Shown piece after piece: positions 18,489 through 25,265 of a stretch of 38,549 nucleotides of DNA. How positions within the stretch are numbered: the first letter of the stretch is position 1; every line of letters starts with the position of its first letter. Source of the DNA: a virus; IMG/VR virus record IMGVR_UViG_3300027763_000116, positions 1 through 38,549 of that record, one strand, 5' to 3'. The position numbers and the translations under genes were made by a program. Under the pieces are notes generated by a model, which saw nothing but the letters and a program-made list of their open reading frames with translations, did not search any database and was not told where the DNA came from.

Positions 18489-19099
18489 CGATAGCGGTCG
18501 CAAATATAGACGTAACGACCGATTCATTCGGTCAATGGATTACGAAGACAAACGTCTTAGCAGACGCACTGTCAAATAAAGTTGTCACTACCAACTCAAA
18601 CACTGCAACTGGAAACGCTGCGGTATCATCTGCGTTCTCAGCTAATGCCTTATACGCTAATACTCTCTCGGGCGGTAATAACTCAGTAGCCGCAGCTCTT
18701 TCGATTTCAACTAATACTTCCTTTGCGGCGAACGTGGCTTTCAATGGTTATAGAACTAATCTAGGTTTAGGCGCGAACGTTATAATAAACTCTGGTAATA
18801 GCACTTTCAGGGTTCTGACAGTTAACTCAGCCGCTTCAAATACATTAGTAGCTACTAAATTAACTACCTCAGATTTATCGGACGTTAACACTTCTTCAGT
18901 TGGAAACGGGCAAGTATTAATATATAGTTCGGGTAACTCTTACTGGTACAATTCAAACGTTATCAATCTAAATGCTAATACAAGCACTGTAACTTTCTCA
19001 GGAAACATCGTTGTTGCGGGCGTCCAATATACGAACGGTCAATCGTTTAGTTCATTGGTAGTCTATTACGCTAATGGCACTCAAGCATTTCCAGCATAA
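18485..19099 (+). CDS. Short tail fibre protein (204 aa)
   Basis: The N-terminus (TTDSFGQWITKTNVLADALS, residues ~10-29) is the recurring attachment segment of fibre proteins in marine T4-like phages. It is followed by Asn/Ser/Ala/Thr-rich beta repeats. Residues about 130-155 contain NGQVLIYSSGNSYWY, resembling the GQVLTSNGTSMYW unit of the 893-aa fibre. The C-terminus VVYYANGTQAFPA closely matches that fibre's end (VYYANGSQAYP). The two proteins therefore appear to share a terminal domain or attachment peptide. The start overlaps the 65-aa gene (ATGA). Likely a minor or adaptor fibre; the receptor is unknown. Confidence 0.75.
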   Translation: MTIAVANIDVTTDSFGQWITKTNVLADALSNKVVTTNSNTATGNAAVSSAFSANALYANTLSGGNNSVAAALSISTNTSFAANVAFNGYRTNLGLGANVIINSGNSTFRVLTVNSAASNTLVATKLTTSDLSDVNTSSVGNGQVLIYSSGNSYWYNSNVINLNANTSTVTFSGNIVVAGVQYTNGQSFSSLVVYYANGTQAFPA

Positions 19100-19108
19100 G
19101 TATAAAAA

Positions 19109-20209
19109 ATGGCAGCTCTACTTAAGATCAATACTGCGACTAGTCCAAAATCACTGAAGCAAGCTTCTGGGACTGACTATGAATATGCGGTAAATTTGAT
19201 CCTTACTCAATTAATTGGTTCAACTTCAAACGCCAATATTACAGTAAATCCTGCGAGTACTACGGGATTAACACTTATTGGTACATTCACAGATACTTAC
19301 TTAAATGCTGCGGTTGGCGCTCACCCCATCGGCACGACACCAGTATCAGTCACGTATAACTTTTATCAAGATCAGCAAGTAGCTGCCGAATCTATCACAC
19401 GACCGGTTGAGTTTGTTAGCTCCACTATCAAAGAACAAGTAGATGCAAATCTTAACGCCGATTTGATCGCCACTGCGCTTTCTAACTTAGTATCTACTGG
19501 TATTGGTTTCTACGCTCTACAGACGACTACTCCAACCGGCGGGACTTGGGTATCAACGAGTACAATAACTAACACTCTTGACTCAACAACCACAAACACC
19601 ACTCAGCTTTGGAAAAAAACTGCGGCCGCGACTACGCCAACAGCATTAAGACCAGTTAAACTCAATACTGCTACGTCACCAATTTCTTTAAAAGAAATGT
19701 CAGACGCAGAGATTCAATCGCTAGCTACACGCGTAAAGAATCAGTTAGGAACTACTGGCATCGGAACTTTTAAAGTTCAAGCATCGGCTCCAACCCCAGG
19801 AACATGGACGTCATCTGGCGCAGCTTTCCTTGATACTACAAGAACAGCTTCACTTCTTCCTTATACTGGATCATATAGTGGTAGTTATTCCGGATCATAT
19901 ACCGGAAGTTTTAGTGGTACTTATACTGGAAGTTATAGTGGTGGTTATGCTGGTTCACGGTCAAAAGCTTATACAGGAACTTATCGAGCTAGCTTTGCTG
20001 GATTTTTAGGCACCGCATATTCGGGTACTTATACGGGATTTTATGCCGGTACTTACACTGGAAGTTATAGTGGTAATTATACTGGATCATATAGTAGTAA
20101 CTTTACTGGAAGTTATACGGGTAGTTACTCCGGAACTTATTCTGGAAATACGTTAAATAATGATAGCAGTACAGTATCAACAGTTTACTTATGGGTAAGG
20201 ACAGCATAA
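19109..20209 (+). CDS. Fibre/adhesin-like protein with 24 Tyr-Ser/Thr-Gly tetrapeptides
   Basis: Residues 1-250 hold two copies of one module: KINTATSPKSLKQASG (near residue 5) against KLNTATSPISLKEMSD (near 188), and TGIGFYALQTTTPTGGTW against TGIGTFKVQASAPTPGTW. Residues 252-347 are 24 consecutive four-residue units with aromatic-Ser/Thr-Gly-Ser/Thr as consensus (YTGS, YSGS, YSGT), never losing register. Only a few units deviate (RSKA, YRAS, LGTA). A short hydrophobic tail ends in STVYLWVRTA. This suggests an extended beta-solenoid or stacked-aromatic rod. Position among fibre genes supports a virion surface role. The many Ser/Thr/Tyr side chains make it a possible target for the modification enzymes that follow; that is speculation. 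Confidence 0.75.
   Translation: MAALLKINTATSPKSLKQASGTDYEYAVNLILTQLIGSTSNANITVNPASTTGLTLIGTFTDTYLNAAVGAHPIGTTPVSVTYNFYQDQQVAAESITRPVEFVSSTIKEQVDANLNADLIATALSNLVSTGIGFYALQTTTPTGGTWVSTSTITNTLDSTTTNTTQLWKKTAAATTPTALRPVKLNTATSPISLKEMSDAEIQSLATRVKNQLGTTGIGTFKVQASAPTPGTWTSSGAAFLDTTRTASLLPYTGSYSGSYSGSYTGSFSGTYTGSYSGGYAGSRSKAYTGTYRASFAGFLGTAYSGTYTGFYAGTYTGSYSGNYTGSYSSNFTGSYTGSYSGTYSGNTLNNDSSTVSTVYLWVRTA
19862..20149 (+). repeat. 24 x 12-bp in-frame tandem repeat coding for Y-[ST]-G-[ST]
   Basis: The DNA repeats with a 12-base period, for example TATAGTGGTAGT and TATACTGGATCA. Synonymous codons differ between units (GGA/GGT, TCA/AGT, TAT/TAC), so the amino-acid pattern is better conserved than the DNA. 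That points to selection on the protein rather than recent slippage. Confidence 0.9.
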
Positions 20210-20210
20210 T

Positions 20211-20669
20211 ATGGCAAGACAAATCATTAATCCTAGGTGGGGAAACGAAGACAAAACGCAGATCCTTGCTACGTTTAAATACGACGATGGTCGCGAAATG
20301 GTAGCTTCTATCAGCAATGTTGCAGATACGATGAATCCTGATTGGAAAGAGATCATGGATACGTTTGGCGTTGAACTTCTCGATCAAAACGCAGGTGATG
20401 CGCTTGAAAACCATATGAAAAGAAAAGCTGAGCGCGCAGAGAGAAAAAAAATCGACGAAGAAAGAGCACAAAAAGAAGCTCTTTTCAATCTGAAAGCTGA
20501 AGCCTTCGATATGGAAATAGTTAAGAATTCTAAAAATAGAGATGTAAAGAACAAGATTCGGCGCGCAGCAACGCCAACAGAAGTTCTTGTTTATACGGCG
20601 CTTCTCCACATGCTTGAAGATCCATTAGCTAATCCAGTTGCTATTACGCCGGTTGAACCAACAGCATAA
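20211..20669 (+). CDS. Unrecognised 152-aa protein with central charged helix
   Basis: The N-terminal 55 residues look like a small beta domain (INPRWGNEDKTQILATFKYD). Residues about 68-105 are a highly charged helix (HMKRKAERAERKKIDEERAQ) likely to form a coiled coil. The C-terminal 40 residues are hydrophobic-helical, ending in a Pro/Ala/Val tail. No named family was recognised. It is the last gene of the codirectional structural block, starting two bases after the fibre stop, before the enzyme island. A fibre-assembly or structural role is possible but unproven. A competing antisense frame across its 5' half was judged a shadow. Confidence 0.7.
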   Translation: MARQIINPRWGNEDKTQILATFKYDDGREMVASISNVADTMNPDWKEIMDTFGVELLDQNAGDALENHMKRKAERAERKKIDEERAQKEALFNLKAEAFDMEIVKNSKNRDVKNKIRRAATPTEVLVYTALLHMLEDPLANPVAITPVEPTA

Positions 20670-20671
20670 CT

Positions 20672-21415
20672 ATGAACGGTTTTTTGTATGTAGCTTCGCA
20701 GAGCAGTGCTTTCTATAAAGCTGCTGTATATTCTGCCATGTCCCTTCGTGATTATTACCCAGAAGCTAATATCACACTCTTTACGCACGCTGATTTCGTT
20801 CAGGAGTCTGATCGTAAGTTTTTCGATAAAATCGAAACTGGTATACCAATCCATAAGCGCGCTAAAATGTATGCGATGGCTAGAACACCATATGATAAGA
20901 CTTTTTACATAGACGCAGATACTGAAATTAGATCTGAGAATATTAAAAAAGTATTTGACAATCTTGGAAACAATGATATAATGTTTACTAAGATAATAGC
21001 AAAAGTTTCTAAAGATCGTTTAGTTAACTCTAAAAATAATCTAGAATATCATGGTGGTGTAGTTCTATATAATTCAAATAAGATTACTATTCAATTGATG
21101 CAAGATTGGTATGATACTTATTTGATACAAGATACGTGCCAGTGGAATAAAAGTCAATTTGCAGAATATAATCCTAAGATGAAACCATGGGATCAATTCA
21201 CTCTCTGGTATCTCTTAAATACTAAATACAAAGACATAAAGCATAATTTTTTTCCAGATGGCGGGCACGCTTTTAACTACATATACTTATTTGAGAACTA
21301 TAAAGAATTTGCTGACGTTGAACAAATAGTATATCATTATACAATATCACGTGACAGGATGGAAAATGCAATCATTATCAAACCTAAACCCGGACTTATT
21401 GAAGATTTTAACTGA
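20672..21415 (+). CDS. Putative glycosyltransferase, GT-A fold (nucleotide-diphospho-sugar transferase type)
   Basis: The protein (247 aa) begins with a beta strand and helix typical of GT-A enzymes (FLYVASQSSAFYKAAVYSAM). It has the metal/sugar-nucleotide Asp-x-Asp motif in FYIDADTEI (residues ~91-99), preceded by KMYAMARTPYDKT as in GT8-like enzymes. Further on come GGVVLYN (~131) and KPWDQFTLWYLL (~171), which fit the acceptor-side Asp-Gln motif of these transferases. No membrane segment is seen. It opens the enzyme island two bases after the preceding stop. It probably transfers a sugar to a virion or cell-surface acceptor; the donor and acceptor cannot be read from the sequence. Confidence 0.78.
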   Translation: MNGFLYVASQSSAFYKAAVYSAMSLRDYYPEANITLFTHADFVQESDRKFFDKIETGIPIHKRAKMYAMARTPYDKTFYIDADTEIRSENIKKVFDNLGNNDIMFTKIIAKVSKDRLVNSKNNLEYHGGVVLYNSNKITIQLMQDWYDTYLIQDTCQWNKSQFAEYNPKMKPWDQFTLWYLLNTKYKDIKHNFFPDGGHAFNYIYLFENYKEFADVEQIVYHYTISRDRMENAIIIKPKPGLIEDFN

Positions 21416-22025
21416 ATTCAGTAACTTCTTCTATAGCCGAGATTTTTCACACCTCGAGTCTTTAATTGGCTCAAATGAAAAGATGAAAAACGTTAGCGTT
21501 AAGTCTATGGCTTTAGAAGCGACTGGTGAAGAGTATTTAAGAAAAGCCCTTAAAGAAGATCCTATGAGATACGGATTCCCAAGACACTCTTGGGGTCTAG
21601 AGTTATCAATGGATCGTAAGTACATAGATGATAAAGAGCTTTTAGATAAATCTACGGAAGCAAATAGAAAACTAATCAATTTCTTTGGAGCTAGAAATAA
21701 CGCTCTACAAATGTTTTATCCTTCTGGTGGATATATCGGCTGGCACAGTAATTGTAACGCGCCTGGATTTAACATCGTGCTTTCTTTTAATCCTGAAGCT
21801 AGTGGATATTTTGAGCACTATGATCATGTTAACGATAAGTTTGTTAGGTTTGTCGACAAACCCGGATGGAATTGTAAAGTAGGTTATTTTGGTTCAGATA
21901 AAGAGTCCGAGAATATGTATTGGCACTGCGCCTATACAGACACGCCTAGACTGACTTTTAGCTACGTTATCGGCGATGAAAACATCTGGAAAGATATGGT
22001 AGATGATATCGGAATCCCCGATTAA
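21366..22025 (+). CDS. 2OG-Fe(II) oxygenase-like protein with His-x-Asn motif
   Basis: The C-terminal half has the double-stranded beta-helix pattern of 2-oxoglutarate/Fe(II) oxygenases: YPSGGYIGWHSNCNAPG, a GYFEHYD strand, and MYWHCAYTDTPRLTFSYVIG. In the last, the His would be the distal iron ligand and the Arg would bind 2OG. The usual His-x-Asp/Glu pair reads His-Ser-Asn here, so the facial triad is atypical. From memory, related oxygenases of cyanophages also show His-x-Asn, which would make it a family trait rather than decay. The chosen ATG at 21366 follows AGGATGG; a GTG at 21351 would lengthen the overlap with the preceding gene from 50 to 65 bases. Possible activity: hydroxylation of a protein or sugar; substrate unknown. 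Confidence 0.75.
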   Translation: MQSLSNLNPDLLKILTEFSNFFYSRDFSHLESLIGSNEKMKNVSVKSMALEATGEEYLRKALKEDPMRYGFPRHSWGLELSMDRKYIDDKELLDKSTEANRKLINFFGARNNALQMFYPSGGYIGWHSNCNAPGFNIVLSFNPEASGYFEHYDHVNDKFVRFVDKPGWNCKVGYFGSDKESENMYWHCAYTDTPRLTFSYVIGDENIWKDMVDDIGIPD

Positions 22026-22770
22026 GTTCATATGTTTAAAGTGGGGAACTAAGTATGGTCCCGAATACGTCAATAGACTCTTTCAATCAATATGTAAACA
22101 GTATCGCAATCCCTGCGAGTTTTATTGCTATACTGACAATCCTATTGGTCTTAAACCAGAAATAATAATAAGAGATATTGCTGAGCTTCGCAAAGTTGAG
22201 AACTCATGCTTTACGATGGAAAAGCTTTTTCTTTTTGATAGTCTAGATTTTGAGGGGCCTTATTGTCTTCTTGACATAGATATACTCATACAGTCAGACA
22301 TTACTTCTTACTTAGACGAATATAATTTCATTGAACCTAGATTCTCAATATGCGCCCGTCCACATACTGACATTGATTATATGAAAGCTGCGCCAATCTT
22401 TAGAGATTTTGGAACATGTTATGTAAACAGTTCATTTGTAACTTGGACTGGAGATCAACTCAAGTGGATGATTGATTTTTATATGAATAATAAAAAGATC
22501 ATTGACTATAAGTATAAAGACTTAGACACATTTCTATTTCATACTGTGCTTAAAGAAATGAAATTTCATCCAAGAAATATGATTTATTCTTTTAATCACG
22601 AAAAGACCCATTTAGATTCTCCTATAGTAATGTTTAATACATCACACGGAAGAGGTGTTGAACTTCACGAAGGTCCTACTTGGGCTAAAGAATTATGGGA
22701 ATCGTATGATAGTGAATCAGAATCCTCTCGTCTTCTAAACGAACATGTTTACGAGCAGCAGTCGTCATAA
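22003..22770 (+). CDS. Putative glycosyltransferase A1 (with C-terminal run-on)
   Basis: This 255-aa protein aligns end to end with the protein encoded at 23322-24032: KFICLKWGTKYGPEYVNRLF, GPYCLLDIDIL with the Asp-x-Asp metal motif, CYVNSSFVTWTGDQLKWM, and FNTSHGRGVELHE. These fit a GT-A sugar transferase. The paralog ends at WTRYD; this one reads WESYD and then continues for about 19 polar residues (SESESSRLLNEHVYEQQSS). The run-on passes into the 3' end of the opposing gene, giving an 86-base convergent overlap. The start is 23 bases inside the preceding gene and agrees with the paralog's N-terminus. Predicted cytoplasmic enzyme; donor unknown. Confidence 0.78.
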   Translation: MISESPIKFICLKWGTKYGPEYVNRLFQSICKQYRNPCEFYCYTDNPIGLKPEIIIRDIAELRKVENSCFTMEKLFLFDSLDFEGPYCLLDIDILIQSDITSYLDEYNFIEPRFSICARPHTDIDYMKAAPIFRDFGTCYVNSSFVTWTGDQLKWMIDFYMNNKKIIDYKYKDLDTFLFHTVLKEMKFHPRNMIYSFNHEKTHLDSPIVMFNTSHGRGVELHEGPTWAKELWESYDSESESSRLLNEHVYEQQSS

Positions 22771-23323
22771 TCTTTTTTGGAAAATACTCAACATTGCCGT
22801 ACTTATTAATGAAAGTATCATCTCCATAATGTTCGTGCGTGTGCTTAAATATATCTTCTATAAGCATCTCATACAAATAATGGTGTGAATCTCCAACCCA
22901 CCCCATGACTGAAGAGTTTCCATTACAAAAGAACTTTTCTTTATTCTTATAGTCTAACTTTTCAACTGAACTCCACCATTCATCATTCTTCCAAACTGTA
23001 TCTACTATTTTTAATACTTCTTTCTCAACTGTTTCGACTAAAAAATCTACGTTCTTTTTTATCAATATATCTAGATCAAAATACAGATTAATTCCAGGAC
23101 TGCATACGTCTTTATTGAACAAAGCTACTTTATTCCACCAAGTGTCAAGTTCAAATGGAGTTGCATCGATGAATTCAATTGGACGATTAGTCTTCCATTC
23201 ATAATCAGTAAAACAGTGCATCTTAAATTCATACGTTAAATACTTACAGAGCTGGTCGTATAAGTTTTCGACGTGCTCTATAGAATACTTTGGCTTCACT
23301 AAGACGCAGTAAACATTTATCAT
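22685..23323 (-). CDS. Putative glycosyltransferase B (diverged relative of the flanking pair)
   Basis: This 212-aa protein has the same plan as its two neighbours but is much diverged: an opening MINVYCVLVKPKYSIEHVEN, FKMHCFTDYEW where they have FYCFTD, NLYFDLDIL with the Asp-x-Asp-type motif (~77-84), and GNSSVMGWVGDSHHYLYEM in place of VNSSFVTWTGDQLKWM. It is shorter, lacking the FNTSH region, and ends in a basic/hydrophobic tail (HVRLEDERILIHYHTIPIIL). It is encoded against the direction of all structural genes. Its ATG overlaps the ATG of the next + gene (CATG), and its 3' end overlaps the preceding + gene. No convincing SD or promoter was seen. Confidence 0.72.
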   Translation of the reverse strand: MINVYCVLVKPKYSIEHVENLYDQLCKYLTYEFKMHCFTDYEWKTNRPIEFIDATPFELDTWWNKVALFNKDVCSPGINLYFDLDILIKKNVDFLVETVEKEVLKIVDTVWKNDEWWSSVEKLDYKNKEKFFCNGNSSVMGWVGDSHHYLYEMLIEDIFKHTHEHYGDDTFINKYGNVEYFPKKIMTTAARKHVRLEDERILIHYHTIPIIL

Positions 23324-24032
23324 GAATCAAACCGTTAAGTTTATAGTTTTAAAGTGGGGTACCAAATATGGGCCCGAATATGTTAATAGACTATTTAGGT
23401 CTCTGAAAGCAACCTATTCGGGTGAATTCGAGTTTTATTGCTTTACAGATAGTAGTCGTGGTGTTGAGTGTAAAACATATCCGATTGAGATGCTACCTCT
23501 ATTTAAATCGAATGTATTTACAGTATGTAAGCTCGATCTATTCAATAAGCTTCCTTTTAAGGGTCCGTATTGTCTTCTTGATCTTGATCTTCTTATTCTT
23601 AAAGATCTTAAACCATATTTCGATGAATATGGTTTTAAAGAACCGAGGATGATATACAATTATTGGACTGAAGTTCAAAGAATCTATAAATCATACTATA
23701 CTGGAGATTGCTACGTTAACAGTTCATTCGTGACTTGGGACGGAGATCAACTCAAGTGGATGCGAGATCGCTTTATAGAGAATCAGGAAGTAACAGCTTT
23801 CAGGTTCAAGACTTTAGATAAATTCATTTACTATAGCAGTCGCAAAGATATGAAGTATCATCCCCGCGGAATTGCTTATGCTTATAGTTTTGGGGCTGAA
23901 TACCCAAATGATCTAGATCCTTATAAGCAAAGAGATCAATACATATCGATTTTTAACACTTCACATAAGAAAGGTGTCGAGCTTCACGACGCCAATGGAT
24001 GGGCTAGAGATGTTTGGACCAGGTACGACTGA
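23322..24032 (+). CDS. Putative glycosyltransferase A2
   Basis: A close paralog of the 22003-22770 product: KFIVLKWGTKYGPEYVNRLF near the N-terminus, GPYCLLDLDLLIL carrying the Asp-x-Asp motif (~77-88), CYVNSSFVTWDGDQLKWM (~129), and FNTSHKKGVELHD near the C-terminus. It ends cleanly at WTRYD, which probably represents the ancestral end of this pair. The 236-aa length suits a compact GT-A transferase without membrane anchor. Its start codon overlaps the divergently read glycosyltransferase gene on the - strand. No SD is evident, so expression may depend on read-through transcription. Acceptor and donor are unknown. Confidence 0.78.
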   Translation: MNQTVKFIVLKWGTKYGPEYVNRLFRSLKATYSGEFEFYCFTDSSRGVECKTYPIEMLPLFKSNVFTVCKLDLFNKLPFKGPYCLLDLDLLILKDLKPYFDEYGFKEPRMIYNYWTEVQRIYKSYYTGDCYVNSSFVTWDGDQLKWMRDRFIENQEVTAFRFKTLDKFIYYSSRKDMKYHPRGIAYAYSFGAEYPNDLDPYKQRDQYISIFNTSHKKGVELHDANGWARDVWTRYD

Positions 24033-24642
24033 GCAAGACTACATTAAAGACTTAGACAAGATCCATGGCGAGATCTTTAAGCACCTTGATAGCAGAGGTT
24101 TAGAGTACGTTTATAGACTCTATGCAATGCACAATGATGAAAAGATGCGTAACCGTAACTTTATTGCTATGGACGTAATAAGGAAAAACTTCAAAAGTTT
24201 AAAGAATGTTGCAATAGTCAATAGTAGCAATCCTATTGCGCTAACCCACTTCTTAAAAAAAGAATATCAATCATCTGTAACTCTGGTATCTGATCATCCA
24301 TCGTTTGAGATGTCTGAAGGCTTCTTTCAAAGATTCTTTAAAGCCAATACGGTTATTAAAACCATATTCTTTGAAGACGTTGACTTTTCTTCTTATGATC
24401 TCGTGATATTGTCTGAGTTTGAGTATTTAGTTCCTCTTGATATGTTGAAGCACGTAAAATTTGGAGACTCACCAATCTTAGCACTTCAACATATCCAACA
24501 CGTTAATGATCACAATAGTCGTCACTTTGTGATGTGTATTGAAGACCTTCTTGAACTATGTAACTTTAAGAATTTATTAGATTCTAATGCTAAACTAAAT
24601 ACAGATAATAGATTAGTTTATTATGCACTTGGAGTGAGGTGA
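24010..24642 (+). CDS. Degenerate methyltransferase-like or unrecognised protein
   Basis: The middle region alternates strands and helices like a Rossmann fold: KNVAIVNSSNPIALTHFLKK, SSVTLVSDHP, then VDFSSYDLVILSEFEYLVP. This matches the strand order of class I SAM methyltransferases, but the glycine-rich SAM loop is replaced by NSSNP. It may be a diverged or inactive methyltransferase-like domain; confidence in that is low. The ATG at 24010 is preferred; a GTG at 23974 and an ATG at 23995 would extend it by 12 or 5 residues, further into the upstream glycosyltransferase gene. The 3' end overlaps the opposing sulfotransferase-like gene by 22 bases. Confidence 0.6.
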   Translation: MFGPGTTEQDYIKDLDKIHGEIFKHLDSRGLEYVYRLYAMHNDEKMRNRNFIAMDVIRKNFKSLKNVAIVNSSNPIALTHFLKKEYQSSVTLVSDHPSFEMSEGFFQRFFKANTVIKTIFFEDVDFSSYDLVILSEFEYLVPLDMLKHVKFGDSPILALQHIQHVNDHNSRHFVMCIEDLLELCNFKNLLDSNAKLNTDNRLVYYALGVR

Positions 24643-25265
24643 TTCGGCGGAGTAAGGATGATCTTTACATGTTCGTCAAGCCACCAAGGATCTGCGGCGT
24701 GAATGTATTTTTCATTCGCGTCTTGCTTTAGAATCTCGTCAATCTGCGGATCTTCCCACGCCATCGGAAAGTCAAGCCAGTGACCAAGCGATCTGATATA
24801 CTGACGTCGGTATAAGTACAAAAGTTCTTGGCTAACAAAGAATGGTGGCACCTTCATCCATTGAATAAGCTGAGGCATATTTCCCCATGTTGGTCCACCT
24901 CGAAGTCTAGTTTGTTGATGAGTTAAGATGTTCTTGTCTCTGCCTATAACTACAGGTTGAACATCGATTCCAAGACTTTCACACTTTTCAATAAATTCAA
25001 AAATTGGTGGAACTTTAGGCAGCCACTTTTCGATATAAGGATTGCTTATACTCGTCACGGCGTATTTCTTTCCGCCCATGATATTCAAATCTATTTTATC
25101 GATGTTATTCCAATAGTAGTTGAAAGGCTCTTTGTAGTGAGGGATAAAGTATCCATCGGGTTTAAGCGCGTCTTTCCACCCGTGAACTTCCGGATGCATA
25201 CTAAAGATTTTACTGAATAGATGATTGCCAGATCCTTGTGGACCAAATAATACTATGAGTTTCAT
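24621..25265 (-). CDS. Putative sulfotransferase-like P-loop protein
   Basis: The 214-aa protein starts with a strand and nucleotide-binding loop, MKLIVLFGPQGSGNHLFSKI. This fits the 5'-phosphosulfate-binding loop of PAPS-dependent sulfotransferases, and the downstream FSMHPEVHGW is a common context for it. A second strand, VQPVVIGRDKNILTHQQ (~101-117), fits the 3'-phosphate-binding Arg region. Sulfotransferase is preferred over kinase because no lid or substrate motifs of nucleotide kinases are visible. It is the second gene of a two-gene - strand operon, its ATG overlapping the stop of the methyltransferase gene (TAATG). It converges on and overlaps the + strand gene by 22 bases. Acceptor unknown. 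Confidence 0.68.
   Translation of the reverse strand: MKLIVLFGPQGSGNHLFSKIFSMHPEVHGWKDALKPDGYFIPHYKEPFNYYWNNIDKIDLNIMGGKKYAVTSISNPYIEKWLPKVPPIFEFIEKCESLGIDVQPVVIGRDKNILTHQQTRLRGGPTWGNMPQLIQWMKVPPFFVSQELLYLYRRQYIRSLGHWLDFPMAWEDPQIDEILKQDANEKYIHAADPWWLDEHVKIILTPPNHLTPSA

Noticed and set aside
19101-19108. TATAAAAA just before the tetrapeptide fibre gene
   Set aside because: Differs from the TATAAATA core at the seventh base (T to A) and directly abuts the ATG; insufficient as a promoter call.
20103-20609. 168-aa open frame on the - strand
   Set aside because: It lies antisense to the tetrapeptide repeat and the 152-aa coiled-coil gene, has Phe/Cys-rich low-complexity composition and no recognisable motif; the + strand gene is better supported by spacing and composition.
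23338-23345. TATAAACT on the - strand upstream of the inverted glycosyltransferase gene
   Set aside because: Two mismatches to the late core and located inside the coding start of the neighbouring gene; could be chance in AT-rich DNA.
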